Below, in pieces: positions 8,785-17,326 of a DNA stretch of 64,000 nucleotides. The DNA lies in assembly GCA_019828565.1 (NCBI GenBank), contig JAHDYR010000007.1:868001-932000 (forward strand), read 5' to 3'. Origin of the DNA: Carpediemonas membranifera (lineage: Eukaryota; Fornicata). The position numbers and the translations under genes were made by a program. Positions within the stretch are counted from its first letter, which is position 1. Each line of letters starts with the position of its first letter. The notes below the pieces were generated by a model. The model was not told the origin of the DNA. It made no database searches and was given only the letters and a program-made list of their open reading frames with translations.

Positions 8785-9843
8785 CTATTTACATCTGTCC
8801 CTGTCGGCGCCATAAACTGTATAAAAGGCGTTCCACAGATCCGCGTTATGGATGCACACTGTCCCGCCGCCCCTGCTGTACTGACTGGTATTCCTGTTGA
8901 TGTCGCCGATGCAGACCTTGGCCACGCCCGGGTTGAGAGAGATGGCGATCTTACTGTGGTCCTTGGTGTAGTGGTAAGGCTCACAGAAGGGGGGGGCGAC
9001 GTTGTTGCTGTTGACCACGCTAAACGCACTCGTGGCGTTCACACCATGGCAGACAGAACCGATGAACGGCCTCATCCAGGTCTCTACCACTAAATCTGAC
9101 TTAAACTCGGGTGCCACGCCGTCGTCGTAGAGGTCCTTGCCCCACTGGCCGCTCTTGCTGAACATCGTGAGGGGCACGCGAGAGGACGTCTCAATGTTGG
9201 TCACCGTGAGCTGGTCGTCCTCTTCATAGTCGTTGCTGAGGAGTCTAGTCATGTAATCGGGGTTCCCCCCGGTGTCTCGGGCGGACCCGATGAGGTAGAC
9301 CTTGTTGTGGCGCAGGGCTGTGGTAATCTCGCCAAGAGTGGCCCAGCCGACGGACATGCAGAAGAAGGACTGCCCGAAGTCGAGCTGGGGGTCGGGGAAG
9401 AGGTACTTCTGGCCGTTGCGGGGGTGGGGGAACCGGGGCACTGAGTGTGGCATCCAGAAGCCGCCCCTGTCGTCGGAGCTCCAGGCCATGACGCCCTTGG
9501 CATGGGCATAGCGCGGCTCCTCACCGCCGTCGACCGGCTCGTCGTTATACATGACGTAGCCGATGTCCTGGTCGTACACCTGGTTGATGGTGCGACTAAT
9601 GTGGTTGTCGGGGGCAGTGAGCCTCTTCTCGCTCAGCTGCCAGTCGCTGTGGTTCTCATCGATGAACATGTAGCGATCTCCGTCCTCAAAGCCGCTTTCA
9701 TCGGAAAGAATCGGCATTTTGATGGCCACGAACCAATCGACCTCCTTTCCGCTCTCATCGAGACAGGAAAGGGCAAAAACTGGCTTGATACCAAACGAGA
9801 AGAGTGAAAGAATGAGAACGAGAACGACAAAGAACAGCTTCAT
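8785..9843 (-). CDS. DNase II-family acid endonuclease, secreted or lysosomal
   Basis: A 352-residue protein starting MKLFFVVLVLILSLFSFG, a clear signal peptide with predicted cleavage near ALS-C27. The mature start CLDESGKEVDWFVAIKMP matches the DNase II pattern (CLDE-x-G-x-x-VDW-F-KMP). The first catalytic region is seen as MPHSVPRFPHP (His about 123; family HS-x-P-x-FP), and the second as KDHSKIAIS near residue 295, so both phospholipase D-like HxK halves seem present. Family role: cleaves double-stranded DNA without metal at acidic pH, usually in phagolysosomes. In a bacteria-feeding protist it would digest prey DNA (inference). The ATG at 9843 was chosen over an upstream one at 10002 because it begins the signal peptide exactly. 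Confidence 0.85.
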   Translation of the reverse strand: MKLFFVVLVLILSLFSFGIKPVFALSCLDESGKEVDWFVAIKMPILSDESGFEDGDRYMFIDENHSDWQLSEKRLTAPDNHISRTINQVYDQDIGYVMYNDEPVDGGEEPRYAHAKGVMAWSSDDRGGFWMPHSVPRFPHPRNGQKYLFPDPQLDFGQSFFCMSVGWATLGEITTALRHNKVYLIGSARDTGGNPDYMTRLLSNDYEEDDQLTVTNIETSSRVPLTMFSKSGQWGKDLYDDGVAPEFKSDLVVETWMRPFIGSVCHGVNATSAFSVVNSNNVAPPFCEPYHYTKDHSKIAISLNPGVAKVCIGDINRNTSQYSRGGGTVCIHNADLWNAFYTVYGADRDRCK

Positions 9844-10115
9844 CGATCCTCGATTAGTGAGCGTGAGATAGGTGATCCAAGATCCGTTGAAATCTCTTGA
9901 ATATCTAGCGGAAGGCCAGTGGGAGGCCAGTGACGTTACTGGGTTGTCTGGAGCCCTTGGTCGGCGGTCTGCTTGACCTGGGAACCTCGTTGCGTGATAC
10001 ATGGCGGACTAGGCTTGGGTTACTCCCAGCCCGGCACACCACTGGCCATATCTAGTGTGCTGGATCAGCTCCGGGTCCCATTGTCATCACTCGCCCACTT
10101 AGGCGATACAACAGA

Positions 10116-10126
10116 GTGCAGTTTAG
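10116..10126 (+). promoter_or_regulatory. GTGCAGTTTA promoter-like element
   Basis: GTGCAGTTTAG ending 15 bp before the helicase ATG at 10142, the closest spacing in the window; implies a very short 5' UTR if it marks the transcription start. Confidence 0.5.
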
Positions 10127-10141
10127 CCAGGGTGATCGCCG

Positions 10142-13100
10142 ATGAACAGTCGGAAAGGCGCTCTCGGACGTCTATTCGATTCCAGTGTTGATTGGAATCA
10201 GAGGGTTCGGCATTACAACGCTCAGTACAGCGGCAGTTCCCAGATCACAGCGGAGCTCGACTCTGTCGATGAGCAAACGATCTACGGCCTACGGAAGTTC
10301 ATGGCTGATACTAGTGCTCAGTTTGAGCTCGAGGAGTCCGATTTTGTTGAGTTCAAGCATGTCCGTGACACGGGAGCCCACTTCTCCTTCGAGGCGCATC
10401 GTGCTGTAACTGCATTCCTCAACGGCCGTGGGGGCGTCATCATCTTCGGTGTCACGGATGCCCTACAAGTTCTCGGCCTCCGCCTCACTCGCCAGGAAGC
10501 CGAGGCGACCGCGAGACGCTGCATGGACGAGCTCGGCAAGAAGATTGAGCTGTACACTCCTGCCCTGGAGGTCCAGAGCCGTGTCATCGAGGTTAGATCG
10601 CCCGTATCCCACGGCCGCAAGGGCAAACGCCGACCCAAGCACGTCATCCTCTTTGCCGTGCCCATGTGCCGCCAGTCGTTGACCTCGCGAGTCTTCTTCA
10701 CTCTCGAGGGCATCGGGTACGCCCGCCTAGGCACTTCCACGGTCACGCTGTCCACTGCGCTGACCATGGACCTCCAGCCCCCGCCAGGCCATGCCGCGGC
10801 GGCCTCTCAGGCAGCCCGCCTCCCCATCAACCGACCCGAACAGCGTGAGGCCTTGATCAAGAAGATCCATAACGCCCAGATCCTCTTCCTCTCGGGTGAA
10901 ACGGGCTGCGGCAAATCCTCTCAGGTGCCCAAGATCCTGATCGACTCAGCCCTGCCCTCGAGCGACGGCAAGAAACGGCCGCTGAGAGTAGTGATCGCCC
11001 AGCAAAAGAGACTGTGCGCCATAGCACTCGCTAAGCGGGTGTCACAGGAGCTGGGGGCTCCTATTGGCACGCGGGTGGGCTATCACATCGGGGGCCGCAA
11101 GGTATACTCCTCGAGCACGGAGCTGCTGTTTGTGACGACGGCCATGCTGCGGGTTTACGCTACATCCGGCTCTTTACGTCAATTTCAAGTAATTATCCTC
11201 GACGAGGTCCATGAGCGCGACATGGATACGGACCTCGCCCTGTTTTACATAAGGGAACATATAACATCCCGACCTGACCTCCGAGTCATCCTGATGTCCG
11301 CTACACTCGAGATTGAGGCCATACAGGCCTACTTCTCCTCACACGTGGCCTCGATGACCGCCCACCACATCCCAGTCGGGTCGACTCACCCTGTCACAAT
11401 CCACTACCCCCTTGACAACAAGCGGTTCGTCCAGGATCATGCCATCGACCTTACTGGCTTCGACGTTGCCCGAGGCAGGCTTGCCCAAGAAGTCATGGAT
11501 GGCATGACCGACGTCATAGCCGCCTGGCACAGCAAGTGCAGACGGGAGCTGAAGCCGTCTGACCCCATCCCCGCGGTCCTCGTCTTCCTCCCCGGCCTGG
11601 GCAATATCCTCGAGTTCGGTGCAGTTTTACGTCGCCAAGGCGACCAGCAGCGGATTAAGATCTGCATGCTCCACTCGTCTGTTGACGGGGCGACCCAGCA
11701 GGAGGCCCTCCAGCCTGCCCCACGCGGTGTTCTCAAGGTTGTCCTGGCCACGAACATTGCCGAGTCATCTCTCACTGTCCCCGACATCGGCTGTGTCGTC
11801 GACTCCTGTCTCGCCAAGACCACTGTTGTCCGGGCCGGCCAGTCGCTTCTCACCGAGGTCTGGGCTAGCAAGAACGCTCTCAAGCAGAGAGCCGGTCGGG
11901 TTGGCAGGGTCATGCCAGGCGAAGTTTACCGCATGATCCCCCAGTCGTTCGAAGCCACACTGCCCCAGACAACCACCCCAGAGATGGAGCGGGTCGAGCT
12001 GGAGTCTGTTGTTCTCAGGCTGCTGGGCTGGCGCCATGGTGACCCTGGCGCCGTCCTCAGGGCATGCCCCGCCCCGCCGTGCACGGACAACTATATGGCC
12101 GCCATGGCAAGCCTCATCCAGTGCAGGGCGCTCGCGGTGCTGCCTGACGGCAGCGCCATGCTCACACCGTGCGGGATGCTCATGGCCAGCCTGCCCCTCC
12201 CGCTCCCGGCAGCCCAGCTGATATTGTACGGCCTCGCCTTCCAGTGTATCGATGAGGCTTGCGTCCTTGCCGCCCTGGTCTCACGCCAAGGCCCCATCAA
12301 GACGCCCCTGGCCGAGCCCCGCAGGTCCATGGACGCGCTGCTGAGGTTCAGCGGCGGTACGAGGTCAGATATCATCGCGAACTTCAACGCCTATTGCTGG
12401 TGGCTCGAAAACCGAACCGACTGGACGCCCGAGACGGAGCCTGTGAAGCTCGAGGAGGCTTGGCTCAGCCCGTTCCACATGCGAGAGCTCGACGACATCG
12501 TCATCCAGCTCAGGTCGACCCTGTCGCTGTCAGGGCTCTGCGCCCAGCCGCGTCGCCTCGATAACCACCGCAGGAACGTGTTTATGAACTCCGCGGCGAT
12601 GGAAGAGACGCGTGTAAGCTCCGCCCCTTCTTCTGAGCGGCCCACCTCGCGAGCACTTGGCATCAGCCGACGATTGGACCAACTGGCCGCTTCCCTGGCC
12701 CAGGCCGAGATCGACGGCCACGACAACACCACCATGGAGGGCCAGGTCGCCAAGCTACTCGGCGAGCTCTCCGTTGACGACATCGCGGACTCCCTGCCCG
12801 AGCACGCCGAGACCATGGCCACGCTCGCCCCGTTCACAGCCTCTACGGTCGCCCCTGACGCCTCGGGCTGGATGGACTACAGTGGGGGGCATTTTACCCC
12901 TATCAGCATGTTCCCCGGCCTCGAGGCCAAACGCCGCGCCCTTGTTCTCATGATGCTGTTGGGCGGTGCGAACATCACGAATTGCTACGGCGTGGCTGAG
13001 GCGAGCAAGACCACCTTGGGCGAGAGGTTTTGGAAGGACTCGCAGGTCGAGGGGTGCCCCAGGGAAGCTGTGCTCATCAAGCCCGTGCCAGCCGCCATCG

Positions 13101-14146
13101 CAGACCCTGACCAAGCATTCGCCGACCTGAACCGTCGACTGGCGGAAGTCAACCCGCGAGACTTTTCTGGACTCACGCTGCTGCCCGCCCCGACCCGCGA
13201 CTCCCTTCTGGTCAAGACCCGACGTGACCCCTACCCGCCCCGAGTTGTCCCAGAGTTCGACCTCTCTATCCAGGCCAGACTACTCGCAGCTGTGGCAAGG
13301 GAGGCATACTCTGACCTCCCCCTGCATGTCGAGGGCAGCCTGGTCTCCTCAATCAACACGGCACTCAAGCCTGTGTTCGAGACGGCCGGTCGGCATCATT
13401 CGATGAGCGGGCTGAGTCTCGTCAGCCCAGTCACCGCCCTGGAGCCCACCGCATCGCTCAAGTGGGGCGAGGGTTTGCTTGTGTCAGCCAAGCCGTTCTT
13501 TGGAAGTCGGTCGGTCAGCCTGCACGCGAACACTCTCTTCCCCTTCGACCTACCCGCCCCGAGACTATCGGTCCTCCTCACATTCTTCCCCACGACGCCG
13601 GTCTCAACCCGCGTGCTTTATGAGGGGAAGTTCCACATGGTGCAGTGCAGTGGCAGGTTGTTCAACCGCGGCTGTGACCTGAGGGCGACAGTGGACACTG
13701 AGACGCTGGATAGAATCACGAGTATCAGGAGATACATATCGGATTCGCTGGGGATTATGACTGCTGAATATTTATCCGATAATCGGGATGATATCACGAT
13801 TGACGAGATCCGGGACCTCATGGCCAAACGCAGGAGTGCTATCAAGGCGGCAGTCAATCATACAAGTCACAATCTGACACCTGATCGCGCGATTGACAAG
13901 TTATATCGCGTCTTGACAGACATCAAGGTTTTGAACACACAACATGTTGTTGCAACGAACGCCCAGCGTATCAAGGGCGCCTCCGTCGCTCTGGACACGG
14001 CTTCCATCGGCAAGAAGACTCTTGTGAAGAAATCAGACCCATCGTTTGACTGGAGGAAGAGCGGCGATGTGAAGCGAAGGGCGATCAAGAAGGCGACGAG
14101 ACGCAGCAATGCGTGGAAGAAGCGGCTGCAAACGAGCGATGATTGA
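10142..14146 (+). CDS. DEVH-box (DEAH/RHA-type) helicase with N-terminal Schlafen AlbA_2 domain
   Basis: A 1334-residue protein. Residues about 60-170 look like an AlbA_2/Schlafen core: ESDFVEFKHV, then AHRAVTAFLNGRGGVIIFGVTD, the E-x-K...I-x-AFxN-x-x-GG-x-I-x-x-GV signature. Residues about 230-600 are a superfamily-2 DEAH helicase: motif I GETGCGKSSQVP (about 251), motif II DEVHERD (about 354), motif III SATLEIE (about 385), LVFLPGLGNILEF, TNIAESSLTVPDI, motif VI QRAGRVGRV (about 580). A helicase-associated region follows, and then about 550 residues ending in a Lys/Arg-rich tail. DEAH proteins act as 3'-5' RNA helicases in splicing, ribosome biogenesis or RNA decay; Schlafen domains bind or cleave RNA. 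The pairing with a DEAH motor is unusual in my knowledge. No frame break in 4 kb. Confidence 0.85.
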   Translation: MNSRKGALGRLFDSSVDWNQRVRHYNAQYSGSSQITAELDSVDEQTIYGLRKFMADTSAQFELEESDFVEFKHVRDTGAHFSFEAHRAVTAFLNGRGGVIIFGVTDALQVLGLRLTRQEAEATARRCMDELGKKIELYTPALEVQSRVIEVRSPVSHGRKGKRRPKHVILFAVPMCRQSLTSRVFFTLEGIGYARLGTSTVTLSTALTMDLQPPPGHAAAASQAARLPINRPEQREALIKKIHNAQILFLSGETGCGKSSQVPKILIDSALPSSDGKKRPLRVVIAQQKRLCAIALAKRVSQELGAPIGTRVGYHIGGRKVYSSSTELLFVTTAMLRVYATSGSLRQFQVIILDEVHERDMDTDLALFYIREHITSRPDLRVILMSATLEIEAIQAYFSSHVASMTAHHIPVGSTHPVTIHYPLDNKRFVQDHAIDLTGFDVARGRLAQEVMDGMTDVIAAWHSKCRRELKPSDPIPAVLVFLPGLGNILEFGAVLRRQGDQQRIKICMLHSSVDGATQQEALQPAPRGVLKVVLATNIAESSLTVPDIGCVVDSCLAKTTVVRAGQSLLTEVWASKNALKQRAGRVGRVMPGEVYRMIPQSFEATLPQTTTPEMERVELESVVLRLLGWRHGDPGAVLRACPAPPCTDNYMAAMASLIQCRALAVLPDGSAMLTPCGMLMASLPLPLPAAQLILYGLAFQCIDEACVLAALVSRQGPIKTPLAEPRRSMDALLRFSGGTRSDIIANFNAYCWWLENRTDWTPETEPVKLEEAWLSPFHMRELDDIVIQLRSTLSLSGLCAQPRRLDNHRRNVFMNSAAMEETRVSSAPSSERPTSRALGISRRLDQLAASLAQAEIDGHDNTTMEGQVAKLLGELSVDDIADSLPEHAETMATLAPFTASTVAPDASGWMDYSGGHFTPISMFPGLEAKRRALVLMMLLGGANITNCYGVAEASKTTLGERFWKDSQVEGCPREAVLIKPVPAAIADPDQAFADLNRRLAEVNPRDFSGLTLLPAPTRDSLLVKTRRDPYPPRVVPEFDLSIQARLLAAVAREAYSDLPLHVEGSLVSSINTALKPVFETAGRHHSMSGLSLVSPVTALEPTASLKWGEGLLVSAKPFFGSRSVSLHANTLFPFDLPAPRLSVLLTFFPTTPVSTRVLYEGKFHMVQCSGRLFNRGCDLRATVDTETLDRITSIRRYISDSLGIMTAEYLSDNRDDITIDEIRDLMAKRRSAIKAAVNHTSHNLTPDRAIDKLYRVLTDIKVLNTQHVVATNAQRIKGASVALDTASIGKKTLVKKSDPSFDWRKSGDVKRRAIKKATRRSNAWKKRLQTSDD

Positions 14147-14727
14147 ATGGCGATGGGGGGTCCGCGCGTGCATCTTATTAATGTATGGTACTGTTAAAGC
14201 TCAGGCTGGGAGTGACTTGTGTGGGGAGAGAACACGTAAAGCTCATATAAATACGTAAAGCAGAGCTCAGCAGAGTCACCTCGACAGCTGCCGTGTGTTC
14301 AGCGCAGCGATCTCAGTCCGTCCAGGCATGCTTACCAGCTGTGGCCATCGGCTGAGGGGGTGAGTCATGCCGACTTGAACAAGTCTGAATCCAAGCAGTT
14401 GATGCAGACGGTCAGTCCAATTCAGCTTCAGCTGAACTTGATCCTGCGATGACAATGTTGCTAGACCATCCACCAGTCGGTATTCTTGCCACACCACCCG
14501 AACCCCGAAGCTCGAGTCGACTCGAAGGCACGTTTCCAATGAGATCCCGAAGACAGCTATCCAACAAGTCATTTTTCACCCTCCGTGCCCGCCGTGCTGG
14601 GGCTTCTCTCCTGACGGATCACAACAGTTACCAAACAAGTATACCAACCACACCAACTGAACCCAACGCCATCAAGACTGAGACACAATAAAGCCAGAAC
14701 GACAGCCTTGTCGCCGGAGCGGGGAAA
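14147..14727. other. Intergenic stretch, nothing recognised
   Basis: About 580 bp after the helicase. Short frames on both strands lack family features; no tRNA or repeat recognised. Confidence 0.45.
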
Positions 14728-15144
14728 TTAGAAGGTGCAGGCACCCGCGCCAGCAGAGGCATTGTAGACCCAGCAGTTGCCCTCGGCAAAAGCAACGGCA
14801 ATGTCGAACTTGAGCCGGTGGTTGTCCCAACGACTCGGAGACTGCGGGTCATAGCGAGACGTGGTGCCCGCCATTGCCGCGACCCAGGCCGAAGACTGCA
14901 CCAATTGCCTCCTCCGGCGGGTAGTCGCCCACTTCTCTTCCACGGAGCTCATATTCATCCCCGTAGGCGCTCTCCACGAGCAGATTCGAGACGTCGTCCG
15001 TAGCGTCCCGGTCGGGCCATATATCATGCACCAGAAGGCACTGGACAAGGCCCTGTGAGAAGGCCGCTCTGATTCAAGGCTGGGTAGGTCGGATCCGATG
15101 CCTGGGTCGAGGATCCAGAGTCGCGTCAAAATGACCTGCGGCAT
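14728..15144 (-). pseudogene. Possible broken or unrecognised-intron gene
   Basis: Reading on the minus strand, one frame codes from about 15060 to 14849 (CLLVHDIWPDRDATDDVSN, ending GGHHVSL and a TGA), and a second frame picks up at the same point (DPQSPSRWDNHRL, ending AGAGACTF and a stop at 14728). Neither is well formed alone; together they give a plausible soluble protein of about 110 residues with a one-base frame difference. A CTTCTCACAG acceptor-like site sits at about 15050. Either the gene has decayed, or an intron or a sequence error is involved. No family recognised. Confidence 0.3.
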
Positions 15145-15210
15145 TTACGATAAAACATAAGACGGCACGGTCTTCTAACTATTAAAACATGAAGTCACGG
15201 CAAGTCATGC

Positions 15211-17178
15211 TCAGAAGTCGAACAGTTCATCGACAATCCTGCCGGCCGCCGCCTCGACATCCCCGCCCTCCACGCCGACCCGCTCAGCCTCCTCATAGAG
15301 GCGCTCGATCAGGGTTGATGGGGACAGCGAAGGGCTGGCCACTGACCTTGACTCGGGACTTGACTCGGGAGTCGAGTCAGGAGTCGGGTCGCCAGAGTCG
15401 GAGTCGTCAGACTCATGTTCTGGCGCTTCATCCCCGCCTTCGTACCTTTCCTCTGCCTCGCCCTCGCTTGTCTCCCCGAACCTGACCTGCCGCACCTCCT
15501 CGTCCTCGTCCCCACTCTCATACTCGACCATCCCGACGCCAGGCGCCTCCTCCTCGGGCTCCGGGGTCTGGGGCGTTGCTGAGGCCATGAGATCAGAGGA
15601 GAGGACCTCCCACTTCTCGGCCGGGCGGGGGTCGGTGATGGCAGTAGGCCGACCGCCCGTCCGCATGACACAGGCAGGGACCTTCATGAGGGGCAGCTGC
15701 TCGAACCTGTCGGTCCCTGCAAGGTCAGAGACATGCTCCAGGGTCAACCGCTCAACGCACACGCCGTATTCTTTCAACTGGTCGCCCCTCGCTAATAAAG
15801 CCACGTGAACATGGGGCCGGGTCGGGTAGACCCCAAACCGCACGCGACACGACCCAACGACGTCTCTCGAGTACATGATGACAGGGTGGACGTACGCCGC
15901 GTCCATGCCGACGTCCCGGCCGTCCATGCTGAGGGGAGCGTCGTCTGGCTGGGGCCACGTCCAGTAGCGGTCATCGGCAACGATGCCGTCGTCCTGGAAC
16001 TGCACTGAGGGCATGCTGTTGCGGAGAGTCGTAGACTGTGCAGCCTTAAACTGCGTCTGGTGTTCGTTACGGACAGAAAGCTCCTTCTTTGTCGCCATCA
16101 GGCTGGTCTGGACAGCAGGCGAGGCGTCTATACCCGGCACTGGGAGTCTAGTCACCCTATGCCCCCTCTCCCCCCGTCTGTCCGAGACGTAAAGTCTGTG
16201 CCGGGCAGGCATGCACCACACGACGAGACGCAGGGCCCCCGGTGGGACCACACGGCAGGCATGGACCTCCAAGTGGTACGAGGCCCTTATCACGGCGGTA
16301 GAGTCGGGCGCACACGGGGTGCTGACCGTCGTCTCGAACAGCACGCCGGTAAACCCAGCAGGTGCCACAACCCTGGTGTCTGCCAGAAGCTGCGGGCCCG
16401 AGGCGGGCACAGGGACCTTGGACGGGTACAGCCGGGACACATGGAGCAGCGGCGTCTCGAGAGGCGTGACGATACCGGCGGCCACGAACGCCCAGGCCGC
16501 CCTGAGGGCGACAGCCTGGACTGGGGCTCTGGCAGCGGGGTCGGGGCGCTTGTGGGCATTGATTGTGTGTATGTCGTCTGTGTATCCGTACGTTCGGCTG
16601 AGGACGAGGGCGTCGCGGGTCATGGCCTCGGTGACGAAGGATTGGGCGAACAGACGAAGGGTAGAGCGCATCAGAGGGTCGAACAGCGGTCTGTTGTCAG
16701 TGGTGATGATGTCTACGACCAGCCCGAGCGCTATTGGGGAGAGGCTATCCCTTCTCTCGCAAACAGAGACCAGTGCGGCGAGGGCGAGGTTGACGTCGGT
16801 GATCGGGAGGGTTGGGAGCGATGCGAGGTTACGGTGGAGCAGCACTAGACCCTCTACGGTCTTTATGAAGAGCGCCTGGTCGGATTTCGTCTTGGAGAAG
16901 AACTTTCGAAGGATTTGTTGGAACGTCAGCTGGCTACGGGACGGTGTCGGCAGTGTATCGCGGTCTTTCACCTTGATCACACTCCGTTTCACTTCATTTC
17001 TAGTCTCTGGACGGATGGCGACGTCGTTCAGCCGCTTTTTGGTCTTTGCCACCTTCTTGGATGCTGCTGTTGGACCAGTGGAAGGCCGCTCAAGCGTTGC
17101 TGCCAGTGGCGCACTATGCAGGTGTAAACTGCTTGATTTGAAACTCTTCCGCGACGCTAGCTCCGCGCGCGGATCCAT
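15211..17178 (-). CDS. Protein of unknown function with acidic C-terminal tail
   Basis: A 655-residue protein starting MDPRAELASRKSFKSSS. The first about 75 residues are basic and Ser/Thr-rich. A mainly helical region follows (about 85-240, e.g. LVLLHRNLASLPTLPITDV), then a region with beta-strand character (about 270-500). The final 110 residues are strongly acidic and Ser/Pro-rich, with repeating DST/ESS units (DSTPESSPES). I cannot place it in a family. No signal peptide or transmembrane segment. The acidic tail is coded by repeated GAGTCGGACTC-like stretches. It lies head-to-tail with the methyltransferase fusion upstream (stop-to-start gap about 150 bp), both on the minus strand. Confidence 0.6.
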   Translation of the reverse strand: MDPRAELASRKSFKSSSLHLHSAPLAATLERPSTGPTAASKKVAKTKKRLNDVAIRPETRNEVKRSVIKVKDRDTLPTPSRSQLTFQQILRKFFSKTKSDQALFIKTVEGLVLLHRNLASLPTLPITDVNLALAALVSVCERRDSLSPIALGLVVDIITTDNRPLFDPLMRSTLRLFAQSFVTEAMTRDALVLSRTYGYTDDIHTINAHKRPDPAARAPVQAVALRAAWAFVAAGIVTPLETPLLHVSRLYPSKVPVPASGPQLLADTRVVAPAGFTGVLFETTVSTPCAPDSTAVIRASYHLEVHACRVVPPGALRLVVWCMPARHRLYVSDRRGERGHRVTRLPVPGIDASPAVQTSLMATKKELSVRNEHQTQFKAAQSTTLRNSMPSVQFQDDGIVADDRYWTWPQPDDAPLSMDGRDVGMDAAYVHPVIMYSRDVVGSCRVRFGVYPTRPHVHVALLARGDQLKEYGVCVERLTLEHVSDLAGTDRFEQLPLMKVPACVMRTGGRPTAITDPRPAEKWEVLSSDLMASATPQTPEPEEEAPGVGMVEYESGDEDEEVRQVRFGETSEGEAEERYEGGDEAPEHESDDSDSGDPTPDSTPESSPESRSVASPSLSPSTLIERLYEEAERVGVEGGDVEAAAGRIVDELFDF

Positions 17179-17326
17179 TCACACGATTTTCGAATGATTT
17201 CTTGCTTAAAGTGCTCAGCACGGAAGAAGGCAGCGTGAGCCGACCCTGACGGCATCAGAGCTTCTTATGTTGTCGGACGATGTACGCCGCTGTTGTATTT
17301 AGACAATCACACGGTAGCAAAGCTGC

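Noticed and set aside
15340-15420. Repeated GAGTC/GACTC units as a regulatory or satellite repeat
   Set aside because: They code for the acidic Ser/Asp/Glu tail of the unknown 655-residue protein, and GAGTCGAC-like strings are common in coding DNA across the window.
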